Both the position numbers and the translations under genes were made by a program. This document shows positions 28,101 to 41,300 of a stretch of 64,000 nt of DNA, piece after piece; within the stretch, counting starts at the first letter, position 1, and each line of letters begins with the position of its first letter. The notes under the pieces are model-generated. The model was given only the letters and a program-made list of their open reading frames with translations. It searched no databases and was not told where the DNA came from. The DNA comes from Siphonodentalium dalli. Its lineage: Eukaryota > Mollusca > Scaphopoda > Gadilida > Siphonodentaliidae. The DNA lies in the NCBI GenBank assembly GCA_032622095.1, contig CP136064.1:264719863-264783862 (forward strand), given 5' to 3'.

Positions 28101-31100
28101 GTTTCACATCACTTATAGTACATTTAGTACATGCTCATGTTATTTGATCACCCTAACAGAGTGTTTCACATCACTTATAGTACATTTAGTACATGCTCAT
28201 GTTATTTGATCACCCTAATGGAGTGTTTCACATCACTTATAGTACATTTAGTACATGCTCATGTTATTTGATCACCCTAACAGAGTGTTTCACATCACTT
28301 ATAGTACATGCTCATGTTATTTGATCACCCTAACAGAGTGTTTCACATCACTTATAGTACATTTAGTACATGCTCATGTTATTTGATCACCCTAATGGAG
28401 TGTTTCACATCACTTATAGTACATTTAGTACATGCTCATGTTATTTGATCACCCTAACAGAGTGTTTCACATCACTTATAGTACATTTAGTACATGCTCA
28501 TGTTATTTGATCACCCTAACAGAGTGTTTCACATCACTTATAGTGATCATTTAGTACATGCTCATGTTATTTGATCACCCTAACAGAGTGTTTCACATCA
28601 CTTATAGTGATCATTTAGTACATGCTCATGTTATTTGATCACCCTAACAGAGTGTTTCACATCACTTATAGTACATTTAGTACATGCTCATGTTATTTGA
28701 TCACCCTAACAGAGTGTTTCACATCACATATAGTGATCATTTAGTACATGCTCATGTTATTTGATCACCCTAACAGAGTGTTTCACATCACTTATAGTAC
28801 ATTTAGTACATGCTCATGTTATTTGATCACCCTAACAGAGTGTTTCACATCACTTATAGTACATTTAGTACATGCTCATGTTATTTGATCACCCTAACAG
28901 AGTGTTTCACATCACTTATAGTACATTTAGTACATGCTCATGTTATTTGATCACCCTAACAGAGTGTTTCACATCACTTATAGTACTTTTAGTACATGCT
29001 CATGTTATTTGATCACCCTAACAGAGTGTTTCACATCACTTATAGTGATCATTATTCTCTCTCTGTATTTGCAGGCTAGTTGAGGAATTCATGTTATTAG
29101 CAAACATGGCTGTTGCTCATAAAATAAAATCATCATTTGAGGACCTGTCATTACTGCGACGGCATTCCCCTCCACAAACCAAAATGGTTGAGGAATTGGT
29201 AAGGTTCACTTAATAATAAAATCTCAGAGCTTTAAGGTTCACTTAATGATAAAATCTCAGAGCTTTAAGGTTCACTTAATGAGAAAATCTCAGAGCTTTA
29301 AGGTTCACTTAATGATAAATTCTCAGAGCTTTAAGGTTCACTTAATAATAAAATCTCAGAGCTTTAAGGTTCACTTAATAATAAATTCTCAGAGCTTTAA
29401 ACACACTGAGTAATTATTTTATGTGTATTATTTTGAGTTATCGAAAACATTTCAAATGTTTCAAGCAAAATTTAGATTAGTTTGATTCCCCGGCAATTCC
29501 GCGTAGAAAAAAAACTAGCATTGAGCTATTTTATTGAAATTTTAGTTTTGTTGAGAAATGACTTGAAGATCGATTGGGGTCATTGGATTTTGACCGGCAG
29601 AGTAATTAACCCTTTGAGTGCCAGGTCCGATTTTTGTATCAACCCATATACCCTGTGCCAATGCATTCTCTTATATATGCGAGTCGACCATAGGTCGCCT
29701 CGCATATATAAGAGAATGCATTGGCTTAACATTTTTATTTTTTTATTATTTTTTTTTACAGTTTTTTTACAATTTTAATATATTTTATTATATTCTATAA
29801 CAGACTTATTGTGTAGGTTTAGGGCCGATAATATCGGCCCCTGGCACTCAAAGGGTTAAAGTGTGTAAATCCTGAACTATGTTTAGTTACTCTGACGATC
29901 AGAACCAATGACCCCAATCGATCTTAAAAGTCATTCCTTATAATCAGATACCAGTACATTTTAATAGAACATTAATAACATGAACAACTTTTTAAAACTA
30001 CCAAAACAATTGTAAGTAACATATTGTTCAAATTCCAACACAGTCTCCCAATAACAACAGGGAGCATGTGCACATGATCAGCTTGAAGTGACGTAGGCGG
30101 TTCATCACTTTTTATGAAAGTGGCTGCAGTTATTGTTTGAGTAATATCGGAAACATTCGTGTAAACCATATGGCGATTTATACTGATTCTTGTGGGTGCT
30201 AATTATGTGACTGTAGAATGTGTGTGATTATTTCCTGATGTATGGCTAGACTATTGTTTATAACATGAAAATAAGAAGACTGACAAATTGACAAGTTTCG
30301 AAAACTTAGACTAGCTAATAAAATTGCTTTAGTCCAATAATATACCACAGAATAAGTCCAATGAAAACGTAACAATTAAAATTGGAAAAGATCATAGCGT
30401 TGAAAAATATTCTCAAAAACAGATTTAGAATATAATATATGAATAAACTCTGCATCAGCGATGTTTCTTGCTAAATCAGTGAAATCACTGTAAACAATAA
30501 TATTTACATAACAGTGGTTTTAACAGGTGAAATTTTATTATTGGAGAATTATTTATAATGATAATAAGAACAAAGTCAATCCCATGACCTTCTTGTTGAT
30601 GATGGAGTTATAGTTTCTTACATATATCTACCCATCGTGAATGCCTTGTGTCCCTTTAACAAATAGGCTGAGAAGTATCTGATTATTTTTAGAGATGGGA
30701 GATATGGTTTGTGTCGTGATATGATATGTATCTTGATATATGGTTCAAGATACAAATATGTGTCTAGATATGGTTAGTGTTCCAGATCATATGCTGAAAT
30801 TGTGATAATTGAATTTGAGAACCATTTTATCACATAATCAAATTTTAGCACAAAAAAATAACGATCTCAAAACAGCTGTTGTAAAGACACCTTCAATAAA
30901 AAATATAGTTCCATTTTAAATGTCTCTTTATGTTGACAAAATTGTTCAACCACCCTTATCACCAGACCTGTTTAATCTCCCGGATCGTGCGGGAGACTAC
31001 CGGTTTGAGGCCTCATCTCCCGCACTCCCGGATTAAGCTTGTAATCTCACGGTTTCAATCAAATGAACAACAACAAAAAATTTAATGTCAAAATTCTCAG

Positions 31101-34100
31101 AACGCGGAAGTGTTTTCAATTGAAACCACATGTGAACGAGATTTGCCGAGATCAGGTGTGGCCTGCCTCGGGCATTAATTAGACTGCTTTTTTATCGCGA
31201 CTAATAAATCGCACTCTTTCAAAAGAACTTAATTGAATGCATGGCAGTTTGTTTTCTTTGGGGGATCAATAATTACTATAAGCACCCAAACATGGCATGT
31301 TAGTAATAAATGCACACACTATATATACTGGGGTTGGGTTTATTTCCGCAATAAATCATTCTAGTTTACTAGTTCTGGTGTTAAATTTAGAAATGTCTGG
31401 TATTTTAATTCTGCGAAACGCTACCGAAATGACAGTGACAAAGTTGTTGATAGTCCATCGAAACTACGCCCATATGACTGCAAATATAGGGATTTGTGGG
31501 CCGAAGAATTTTCTTGGTTTTAAATGTTATAACGCTATACATTGATATTATGAAATAAATAATCAAAGAAAAAAATATTCAATTTTTTTTATTTGAATAA
31601 ATACATTCAAGTGTGATCAGAAATGTGCATTTACATTAATTCATCCTTTGAAAAGTGAAGATTAATTACATTTAACTGCTTTAAAATCACTACCCACAAT
31701 TTTTCAAAGGAAGAAATAGTGAAAATGTAACTTTTTGGCTGCAATTTGTAATCTCCCTGACAAGACCCAAATCTCCATGACTGAAGGGGCAGAATCTCAC
31801 TGACAGATTTTTAGGCATTAAACAGGTCTGTTTATCACACATGTTTATCTCACAGTCAACACTAAATAACCCAACACAAATTGAATGTCATAATTATAAT
31901 CTAATTAACATATTAATAAAGTTCCGGCATTGACATCAATATCATTGCGCAAAGTTCTGATAGTGCCGATAATACACGCGTGTCTTACTAAAAGTATGAG
32001 GCCGGGTTTAGGGGCTAATTATGTGATAAATATGTTTGGGAAGATTCAAGATTAGCTTCGAATAGATGAAGATTTGATATTTCTCTTTAATAATGCTGCA
32101 TATAAGTTTGTTATCTTAACCCTTTACCCAACAGAAGGGCCCTGTGCCAATGCATTCTCTTATATATGCGAGTCGACCATAGGTCGCCTCGCATATATAA
32201 GAGAATGCATTGGCTTAACACATTAAAAATTATAAAATTGTTAAAGAATGTAAGAAAAAATGGTAAAAAAAAATTTTTTTTAGGCCAATGCATTCTCTTA
32301 TATATGCGAGGCGACCTATGGTCGACTCGCATATATAAGAGAATGCATTGGCACAGGGCATTACTGTAACTATCACAATGTGGTCAAGGAGCCGGTTACA
32401 ATGATATCCATATTTGTATGGTTCTATTGAGACAGACCGAAGATATTTTAGGCTGTTGAAGCTTTATTTGGCCGGTTTTGGCCGAAAGGGATAACCGACG
32501 ATGTGAATGGAAATTGTGGGAAACAATGGTTGATAGATCGAACGTTTCATCATAAATGTGAATTCCAGTGTACTGAAATAAAATTCAATAAAATGACTTG
32601 AGGTTACATTACACAATACCAAGAAAGCCTAAAAACTGCTATTGTTCACAGTCAAAAAGAGTAATTAGGAATATCACAATACATAATATTATATAGTCCG
32701 ATATGATACATGTATCTCAGCTTCCGTATCTCGTTTCACCAGTACGCATGTTGTATCTCCCATCCCTAGTCCACTTTCCTAGTTGTCAGGTTAACCTTTC
32801 ATGATGGGATCTGCGCTGGTGCAGCATTAAAGATCGTGTGCCAGTGCATCCTCTTATATATGTGAGTCTCCCATAGGGAGCCTCACATATATAGGGAATG
32901 CACTGGCTTACAATGTGAAGGTAAATATTGTTAGGCCAATGCAGTGGCCAATGTATTCTCTTATGTATGCAGGGCTCCCCATGGGAGACTCGCATATATA
33001 TTGGCATTGGCACAGGGTTCTCGCTAAATTTCAGGTGGCTCTAACCATGAAAGGGTTAACATTCACTGAGTAACACAGGTTGTAATTTCCATCCATAATT
33101 ATTGCAGGAAGCTTTATGTGTTGGACTTGGAGTTCCTCTAGACTTCAGTAGTGCTGGTGCCATTCAGGAATCGCTTCAGCAATATTACGGTGATGACGAT
33201 CACACGCGAGCCAGGCTTCAAGTGCTCACTAGTCTCTGTTCAAAACCAATGCAGGTAAATATGACCAGGCCTGTACCATCTGTTGTCGCTCCTATTTCCT
33301 GAACATCCCTCCAGATGAATAATAGACCCTTCCGATATATATTTTTATGACTGACTGGGAGAATCCATTTAGTATAGAAAAGGTTAATGAAAGAAATAGA
33401 GCTGTGTGACATATGCAGAATGTGTATAAAATGTGTTTCATTTTATTAAATATTCTTTGTTTTAAAATTGATATAATGAATAAATGAAATTGCAAATCGT
33501 TTTGTGCTTATTAAATTCGACTGAAATGGGGAGACAGGTGACTTTGATTGACCTTCTTCCGTACCATTTTCGATCTCTCGAAAACTATGATAACTCAATA
33601 TAAACAAATTGTCCTCTGGAAAACGAGTTATCAAGTTTGATGCCTTGACCACTGATGCAATGTAATGTCAATGGCCTGTCATTAGTGTAAATACCTTGGC
33701 TCAATTTGGCCATGAAATTCGCATTTATTAACATAATGTAATTTATGCATACCCAAGATAAAATTGATGCAACATCATGTTTATCCCCTAAATTTATTTA
33801 CAAATTGTTTGCTATCACCAGACTTTGAATTTATCAACAGATACTGGTCCACATTCGACTAAGCCAAACAAAGAACTGTTGAATATTTTCACTTTTTGTA
33901 GCACTTTAATATCAACCTTTGCTCATTTTATATTCATATTTTTTTCTTTCTACATTCAGCTTGCTAAATATTTTTGCACAGGGTGCATACAAGATGAAGA
34001 GATGTATCGCCATTTCGCTCTAAATGTCCCGTTATACACACATTTTACATCACCAATCAGAAGATTCGCTGATTGCATGGTTCATAGATTCTTAGCCGCT

Positions 34101-37100
34101 AGCCTTGGTAAGTCTGAGTATACGCCTAAAATATTAATCTACATTCTGTGATGGTAAGGTAAGGAGAATATCTAGTGGTTTTGAGTGGATACCGACTATT
34201 ATCTGATAAGTGACAGAGACAAATCTTTATTTTTGCGAGATCGCTGCAAACTGCGGGCTAAAACAGAGATGTATCTCAGTCAAGATGGAATTTTTTTTAA
34301 ACACGTTCACTACCGACCCATTCAATTACATGCAAAAAGTATGAGATAACTCGTAGTCGACAGTGACCATGTTAATACACTAAAAAACACTAGATTTTCT
34401 TTTTATTATGCAAGTTTCAAAAGAAATTCACCATTGAGAACAATTAATTTTCTCATTTCTCAGTTTTACGTTACTGCCTTCCACACAGAAACATACAGTA
34501 ATGCTCTAATTAATCGACCTCTTAACCAAAGCAGAATTATGGGTAACTTTTCAGGATTTAGTTGGAAATATGGCTTGTTGCCATTCATCGGAAAGCTCTC
34601 GGGGAGAGCTTTCCGATGAATGGCAACAAGCCATATTTCCGACTAAATCCTGAAAAGTTACCCATAATTCTGCTTTGGTTAAGAGGTCGATTAATTAGAG
34701 CATTACTGTACTTCCTCTATTATTAATCCATTCATTTCACCATATTTATTTGAATTTCAACACAGAAACAAGTTTTATCATGAATATGTTAATAACAATA
34801 AGGATCTCTATCTATTCTGGAGGATTTTTAAATATTTGTGGCATACATGTAAGTGAATTGATTGCACACAAAAATTTGCCTTTTGTGGGCTTTTCCTAAG
34901 TTTTTAATTCGCTACTTCAATGACATTTATGAGTTCAAGCAAACTTATTAGTATTAATGAAGTGGGCAAACTGGAATGCAGCTTAGAGCAAAATAGTTTG
35001 TTGTTTCTGTTAAAAATTACAATTAACAGGGCTGGATACCTAACACACCAAAGTGTGGTGACACTGACCCCATCAGCGTCATTAGTAATGGTACAACACA
35101 TACTTATCATCCTATGATTATTGTAATATTAAATCACAGCATGTGTGGTTTGCTCCAATACGTGTCACATACGGTCATATTATTTATTAACCCTTTACCC
35201 AACAGAAGGGCCCTGTGCCAATGCATTCTCTTATATATGCGAGTCGACCATAGGTCGCCTCGCATATATAAGAGAATGCATTGGCTTAACACATTAAAAA
35301 TTATAAAATTGTTAAAGAATGTAAGAAAAAATGGTAAAAAGTGTTAAAAAAAGATTTTTTTTAGGCCAATGCATTCTCTTATATATGCGAGGCGACCTAT
35401 GGTCGACTCGCATATATAAGAGAATGCATTGGCACAGGGTATAACTGTAACTATCACAATGTGGTCAAGGAGCCGGTTCCAATGATATCCATATTTGTAT
35501 GGTTCTATTGAGACAGACCGAAGATATTTTAGGCTGTTGAAGCTTTATTTGGCCGGTTTTGGCCGGTTTGTTGGGTAAAGGGTTAAATTACTCTTGACAG
35601 GGTATTGTTCGAAACCATCAAAATCGTCCCTTGAGGTACAGAAACAAGCTGATGTTTGCAATGTAAGGAAAGCTAACTCTAAAAAAGTCCAAGAGAGGAG
35701 CCAAGAACTCTTCTTTTCAGTGTTTGTCAAGGTAAATATCATAACGAGCTCAAGCCTGGATATAGTGTGTCTGACTTTTATAAAATGAGGTCCCCAGAGG
35801 GTGAATTTAGTGATGCTACCCCGCAAACTGGGACAGAATCACAAAATTTACCCCCTGGGGACCTCATTCTGATTAGGCATCATCGTCTGGGAAATATCTA
35901 TACTAGTAGTCTCAAATTAAAATTGTTTTTAGTTACTTTTTCCCTGCTGTTCAGTTTCTATATCCCCTAATTTGCAAAAGATAAATTGCATAATCGAGGT
36001 GACTAATGAGTGAACATCACCAAATCGCCAAATAATATTTAAAAGCGATCTTGATATTTAATTTTTTATTTTTGGTGCACACCCAACAAAGCATTTCCAC
36101 CTCTGTGTCGACTAACTCTAGGTCTAATTTCAGTTTCCTGTGGACCAAGTCTGAGTTTAGTGTGCCTGTCATTTGCAGAATGAGGTCCCCAGAGGGTGAA
36201 TTTAGTGATGCTATCCCAAATAGTGGGCTAGCATCACTAAATTCACCCTCTGGGGACCTCATTCTGCTTAGACCTCATCTTCTCTGGAAAGTTTCTTTAT
36301 TATCAAACTTCTATATATTTTTTTAGTTTAATTTCTTTATATCCCCAGATTGGCAGACGACACATTGCATAATGGGTGTACATCACAATATTCAATCATT
36401 TGGGAACTTCAATCTGAGTCTGTCTCCCATAGCAGATGAGGTCATGCAGATTGAGGTCCCCAGTGGGCTAGCATCACTAAATTTACCCTCTGTGGACCTC
36501 ATTCTGCAAATGACACACACTATAATCAGGCTTGCTGTGGCCATTTTTTCCCAGACAGATGTCCATGAAAAGCTACAGTAACGCTCTAAGTAATCGACTC
36601 CTTAACCACAGCAGAATTATGGGTAACTTTTCAGGATTTAGTCGGAAATATGGTTTGTTGCCATTCATCGGAAAGCTCTCGGTAATTCTGCTGTGGTTTA
36701 GGAGTCGATTACTCAGAGCATTACTGTAATTGATTATTAGTATTTAATACATGTTTGAACATACTTAACAGTAACAGTAATGAATCGCAAATCTCAATCG
36801 AGGCAATCAGGTCTGTTCGATCTCACTTCCATGTATGTTTGCAGGGACCAGCATTAGTGACATCTGCTCCCTAAATGTGCCACTTTTCCCTATTTTGGTT
36901 CCAGGGAGAAGTGACCTCTCTCATATACCAGTATGCATATCGCCCAACAGCATATTTAAAGTATATTTACTCATTATAATAGGGTTCTTACTAGCTATAA
37001 TGGTTTTATAATCAGGCTCTTGTGTTGCATAATGCATAATCGATCATAGGGCGATGATGGGGTGTAAATTGAACTTATAACCAGACTGGGAGAAGTGACT

Positions 37101-38359
37101 TCTCCCAAATTTAAACCACTGGACTGGTCCCTGCATGTTTGTATACAAAAACGTACTGCAATTATTTTTGTACTGATTAAAATATTTCCTGACAGATTGA
37201 ACGAAAATTAAATGGTTGCATGTGCTGTGGTTTCCGGACCTATGGACGCAGACCTGACAAATGGAAAATTGAAATTGCGTAATAGCATGAAATTTAAGAA
37301 AGTCTTATTAGGTGGCTTGCATTTAAGATGCATTTAAGATGCTCTGTCTCTTCCCAGAAACATTTTATATAGATTCTGGTTATAAAATAATTAATATGAA
37401 TCGAAGACACCTCTCTGGAAAAGTCTCTTATCAATTAATATAAATTTATTATCACATCCGCGGGATAGGTTTAGGGATCATGTTTGGAACAGAAATCTGC
37501 GTGAAAACACTTAGGAGCATACTAGGAGCATACCAAAACATACCAAGAAGGATAACTATCTTGTTAGGTCCCTCAGTCACGTCAAATTGCATTTAAAGGG
37601 TGTACTGTAGGTCGCCTCGCATATATAAGAGAATGCATTGGCCTAACAATATTTAACATTTTTTAGGACATAAAATAAAAAACATCCATTACCCTGCAGG
37701 GATCCCCACACATATATAGAAGCATATAGAAGAGTGTCGTCTGCTCATGTTTGTCGGGGGCTCTGTATGGGTGAAATTATAAAATTGTTTAAGAATACAA
37801 GAAAAAATTTGTAAAATTGTAAAAAATTGTTAGGCCAATGCATTCTCTTATATATGCGAGGCGACCTATGGTCGACTCGCATATATAAGAGAATGCATTG
37901 GCACAGGGTAAAAAAATCCCGACTTACGACTGGATTTGATATGGCGGGTCACATTTATGGGACCATCTTCTTTTATACTCAACAGAATATATACAATAAA
38001 TGAATGAATTTGAGCCATGGATTCATTTTCGTTATATTTACATACACCTAATATCTCTTCCGATTTCCCCATAGCGTTACGGTAGACACGCCCCTTATCC
38101 AATACGTTCATAAAGCTATGAACGCAACGTGACGTCACTTCCAATGTCGTTCATAGGTTTATGAACACATTGGTCCCGGAAATGACCGGATATTGTCGGA
38201 CATTGCCGACTGCTTGAGTATCTATATAGTACGTCCGGATTTGGCAAGAAATTTATTTTGGTCTATAATCAGTGTTGTTGCCCGTTATTACTGAGCGTTG
38301 ATGTTAAAAAAGCCCGATACTCAATAGCGTTTTACCATTTTCCTTACCGCTACACATAT

Positions 38360-38398
<39 letters not shown>

Positions 38399-41300
38399 AA
38401 CCTCACAAATATATCATTATGGTAGTCGATTTCTTATCCATAGCCGAAACTTAATTGTTAGTTTCAGATATCATTCTTGAAATCAACAGGTCTACATTAG
38501 TTACTAGCTAAACAAGACAGTTTGTCATATGTGTATACGTAACTGTGAAATTGCTTTTTTTTCCGTTCTCCGTGAACGGATTCTCAAAATGTTTGGTTTT
38601 CCAAAAAAACAGGATTCAAACTTTCTTAACTGGACTCCATGCGTTCATTTAAATAGATGAATAAATAGTGGGAAAGACAGACAATCATAGTTCATAATGA
38701 ATTTAAGTATATAAATATAAATAATAAACGGCGGATTCAACGTGGTCATGGGTTTAGACCGCGATTAAAAATCAGCAAACTCCACATGAACCCCTTCGGG
38801 GTTCATGCAGTTTGCTGATTTTTTCTCGCGGTCAAAATCCCATGACCACGTTGAATCCGCCGTTCATTTCTTATATAATTACCATGTTGTTTGTATTGGT
38901 CATACAGTAATTGGGTGTATTTTGCACTAATCCATGGCTCAAATTCATTCATTTGTTGCATATATTCTGTTGAGTATAAAAGAAGATGGTCCCATAAATG
39001 GCCGGATTTAGTGTACAGTTTAAACTAGATATCATCATGATCTGATGATCGAAACAAACCACTTTATTATGACTTAATGGATGAATAATGTACCCAATCT
39101 TCAGTTTTACAGCCCTGGGAATTAGCCTAGGCAATAGGCAATGCCTAGGTAAAAGCAGAGGCAAAATCAGTTTGCCTAGGCAATTATATTGCCTTGGTAA
39201 AACAAGTTCATTGGGTTACTAAAATTGATTTGTGGCTATCATAATAGGAACCTCTTTAGCCAAAATGACTTCCTTAAATCACTCTTTACATATATTGTCC
39301 TAAAATTGATTTTTGGAATGTAAATATATGATGAGTAGTGGCCTGGAAATGTTCTCCAAGATAACTAAGCTTTCAGGTTATTATTGAATCATATTGATTT
39401 GAGATGGCAATATTGTTGCAAAATTGCCTAGGTAAAATCTGTTTTTGCCTAGGCCGATTTTCTTTCACCTAGGCAAAAATATTGCCTAGACAAATTTTCC
39501 TTTATTCCCAGGGCTGGTTTTATCTGTATTTTATTCACATAATAGCTGTTTGTAGTCTTGAAATCAGGAATATATTGTTGCTATGATGATGGTCACATTA
39601 CAGGAGGCTGGACCATTTGAAGAGAAGGGTATGGTGATGGGTGTATTGGATAAGGCATTTGACATCTTCCTGCTAAAACTTGGTGTAACCAAGAGAGTGT
39701 ACACTGATGTAAGTAAGAATACTGAAATCTATATATTGTTGCGGTCACGTAAATATAGAAGGCCGATGACTTCTCTGATCGGGAGGTCTAGATCTGTTGG
39801 TCACAGCCGTTAGACTTTTTGTGTGATCACCGAAGTTAAGCAACGTCTAGCTCGGTTACTCCTTGGATGGGTGACCAGCATGGGATATCGGGGGCTGCCA
39901 ACTTTCAGTACGACTCCCGCACTTCTCTCTTTCTCATTCTGTTACAATATATAAAAGCTGTGTGTGTGTGTCTGTCTGTCACGATTTTGGCGAGTTAAAA
40001 AATATATGACCCTCATGTCCGATTGCGCCCAAGTTTTTACCATGTCCGGTTGGACGTCTCAGAATACGACACACAAAATTGCAGGCCGATTGGTTAAAGA
40101 GGGTCATAAAAGCAATATTTTACCTGTGATCATAGTGTGGTATACTATGATAAATTTAGAGTTACGCCACTTGGTTCGGATGGACTCAATTAATTGCATA
40201 TAGATATTGTTGAAATCCGTCATATTTGACTGGCAATCCCCTATACTATAATAGTATACAACATATTACTCTCCGTTTGTTTGGTGGACTGGCAATCCCC
40301 TAAACTATACTAGTATCAAACATATTACTCTCCATTTGTTTGGTGGACTGGCAATCCCCTAAACTATACTAGTATCCAACATATTACTCTCCGTTTGTTT
40401 GGTGGACTGGCAATCCCCTAAACTATACTAGTATCCAACATATTACTCTCCGTTTGTTTGGTGGACTGGCAATCCCCTAAACTATACTAGTATCCAACAT
40501 ATTACTCTCCATTTGTTTGGTGGACTGGCAATCCCCTAAACTATACTAGTATCCAACATATTACTCTCCGTTTGTTTGGTGGACTGGCAATCCCCTAAAC
40601 TATACTAGTATCCAACATATTACTCTCCGTTTGTTTGGTGTAAAATTATCATTCATTAACCCTTTCTTTACGGAATGGATTTGTTGCATAACAGGAAATA
40701 GTGCCAGATGACCTTTGACTTCCGGTTTATCTTCTGTTTACATTCCGTATGCTACATCTCAAAATATACTATGGAATCCAATATTTTTCCAACAATCTCT
40801 AATGAATGAAGAGTTTGAAAAGTTATTTCATTAAATTTATGCCATTAAATACGTCAAAGAGTCCTTATTTATCTGGGACTATTTCTTTACCCGGCGGAAC
40901 AATGCAACGCTTTCTAAGGGTCATAAAAGCGATATTTTACCTGTAAGTGCATTCTCTTACCGTACTGACCCGGTTCAAAGTCCATGCCCGTGTTTAAGCC
41001 CACCCATATCTTTTGGCCAAATTCCATGCATAGGGGTATATTCGTGTTTAAGCCCACCCCAAATTTTGGTCAATTTCAGCAGTGGTAAGTAAGTATTTGC
41101 TAATGATACTCCCCAAATAAATAATCCCAATATAACGGGAAGTATATTCACAAACAATCGGTGACGGCGAGAATGCCACGAAAAATGGAAAGTTATACTT
41201 TGTAGGTAAGTGATAATATTAAATGAAATAAAATAAAGTGAATCTTAAATTCTCATTTGTTTATTCAATTATACTTCCCGGGGGAAACCAAAGGTTAACA

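Noticed and set aside
28040-29049. Possible CRISPR-like array
   Set aside because: The units are directly tandem with no unique spacers, in an intron of an animal gene. It is a minisatellite.
32111-32369. Open frames in both strands encoding [21 protein letters not shown]-like peptides (also at 6.1, 13.9, 29.5, 35.2, 46.8 and 48.6 kb)
   Set aside because: They are translations of the family A MITE hairpin, which is palindromic and so gives the same peptide on both strands. They recur wherever the element occurs and have no gene context.
39800-39902. Functional 5S rRNA gene
   Set aside because: The 5' third is not recognisable, substitutions fall in normally invariant positions, and there is no T-run terminator directly at the end.
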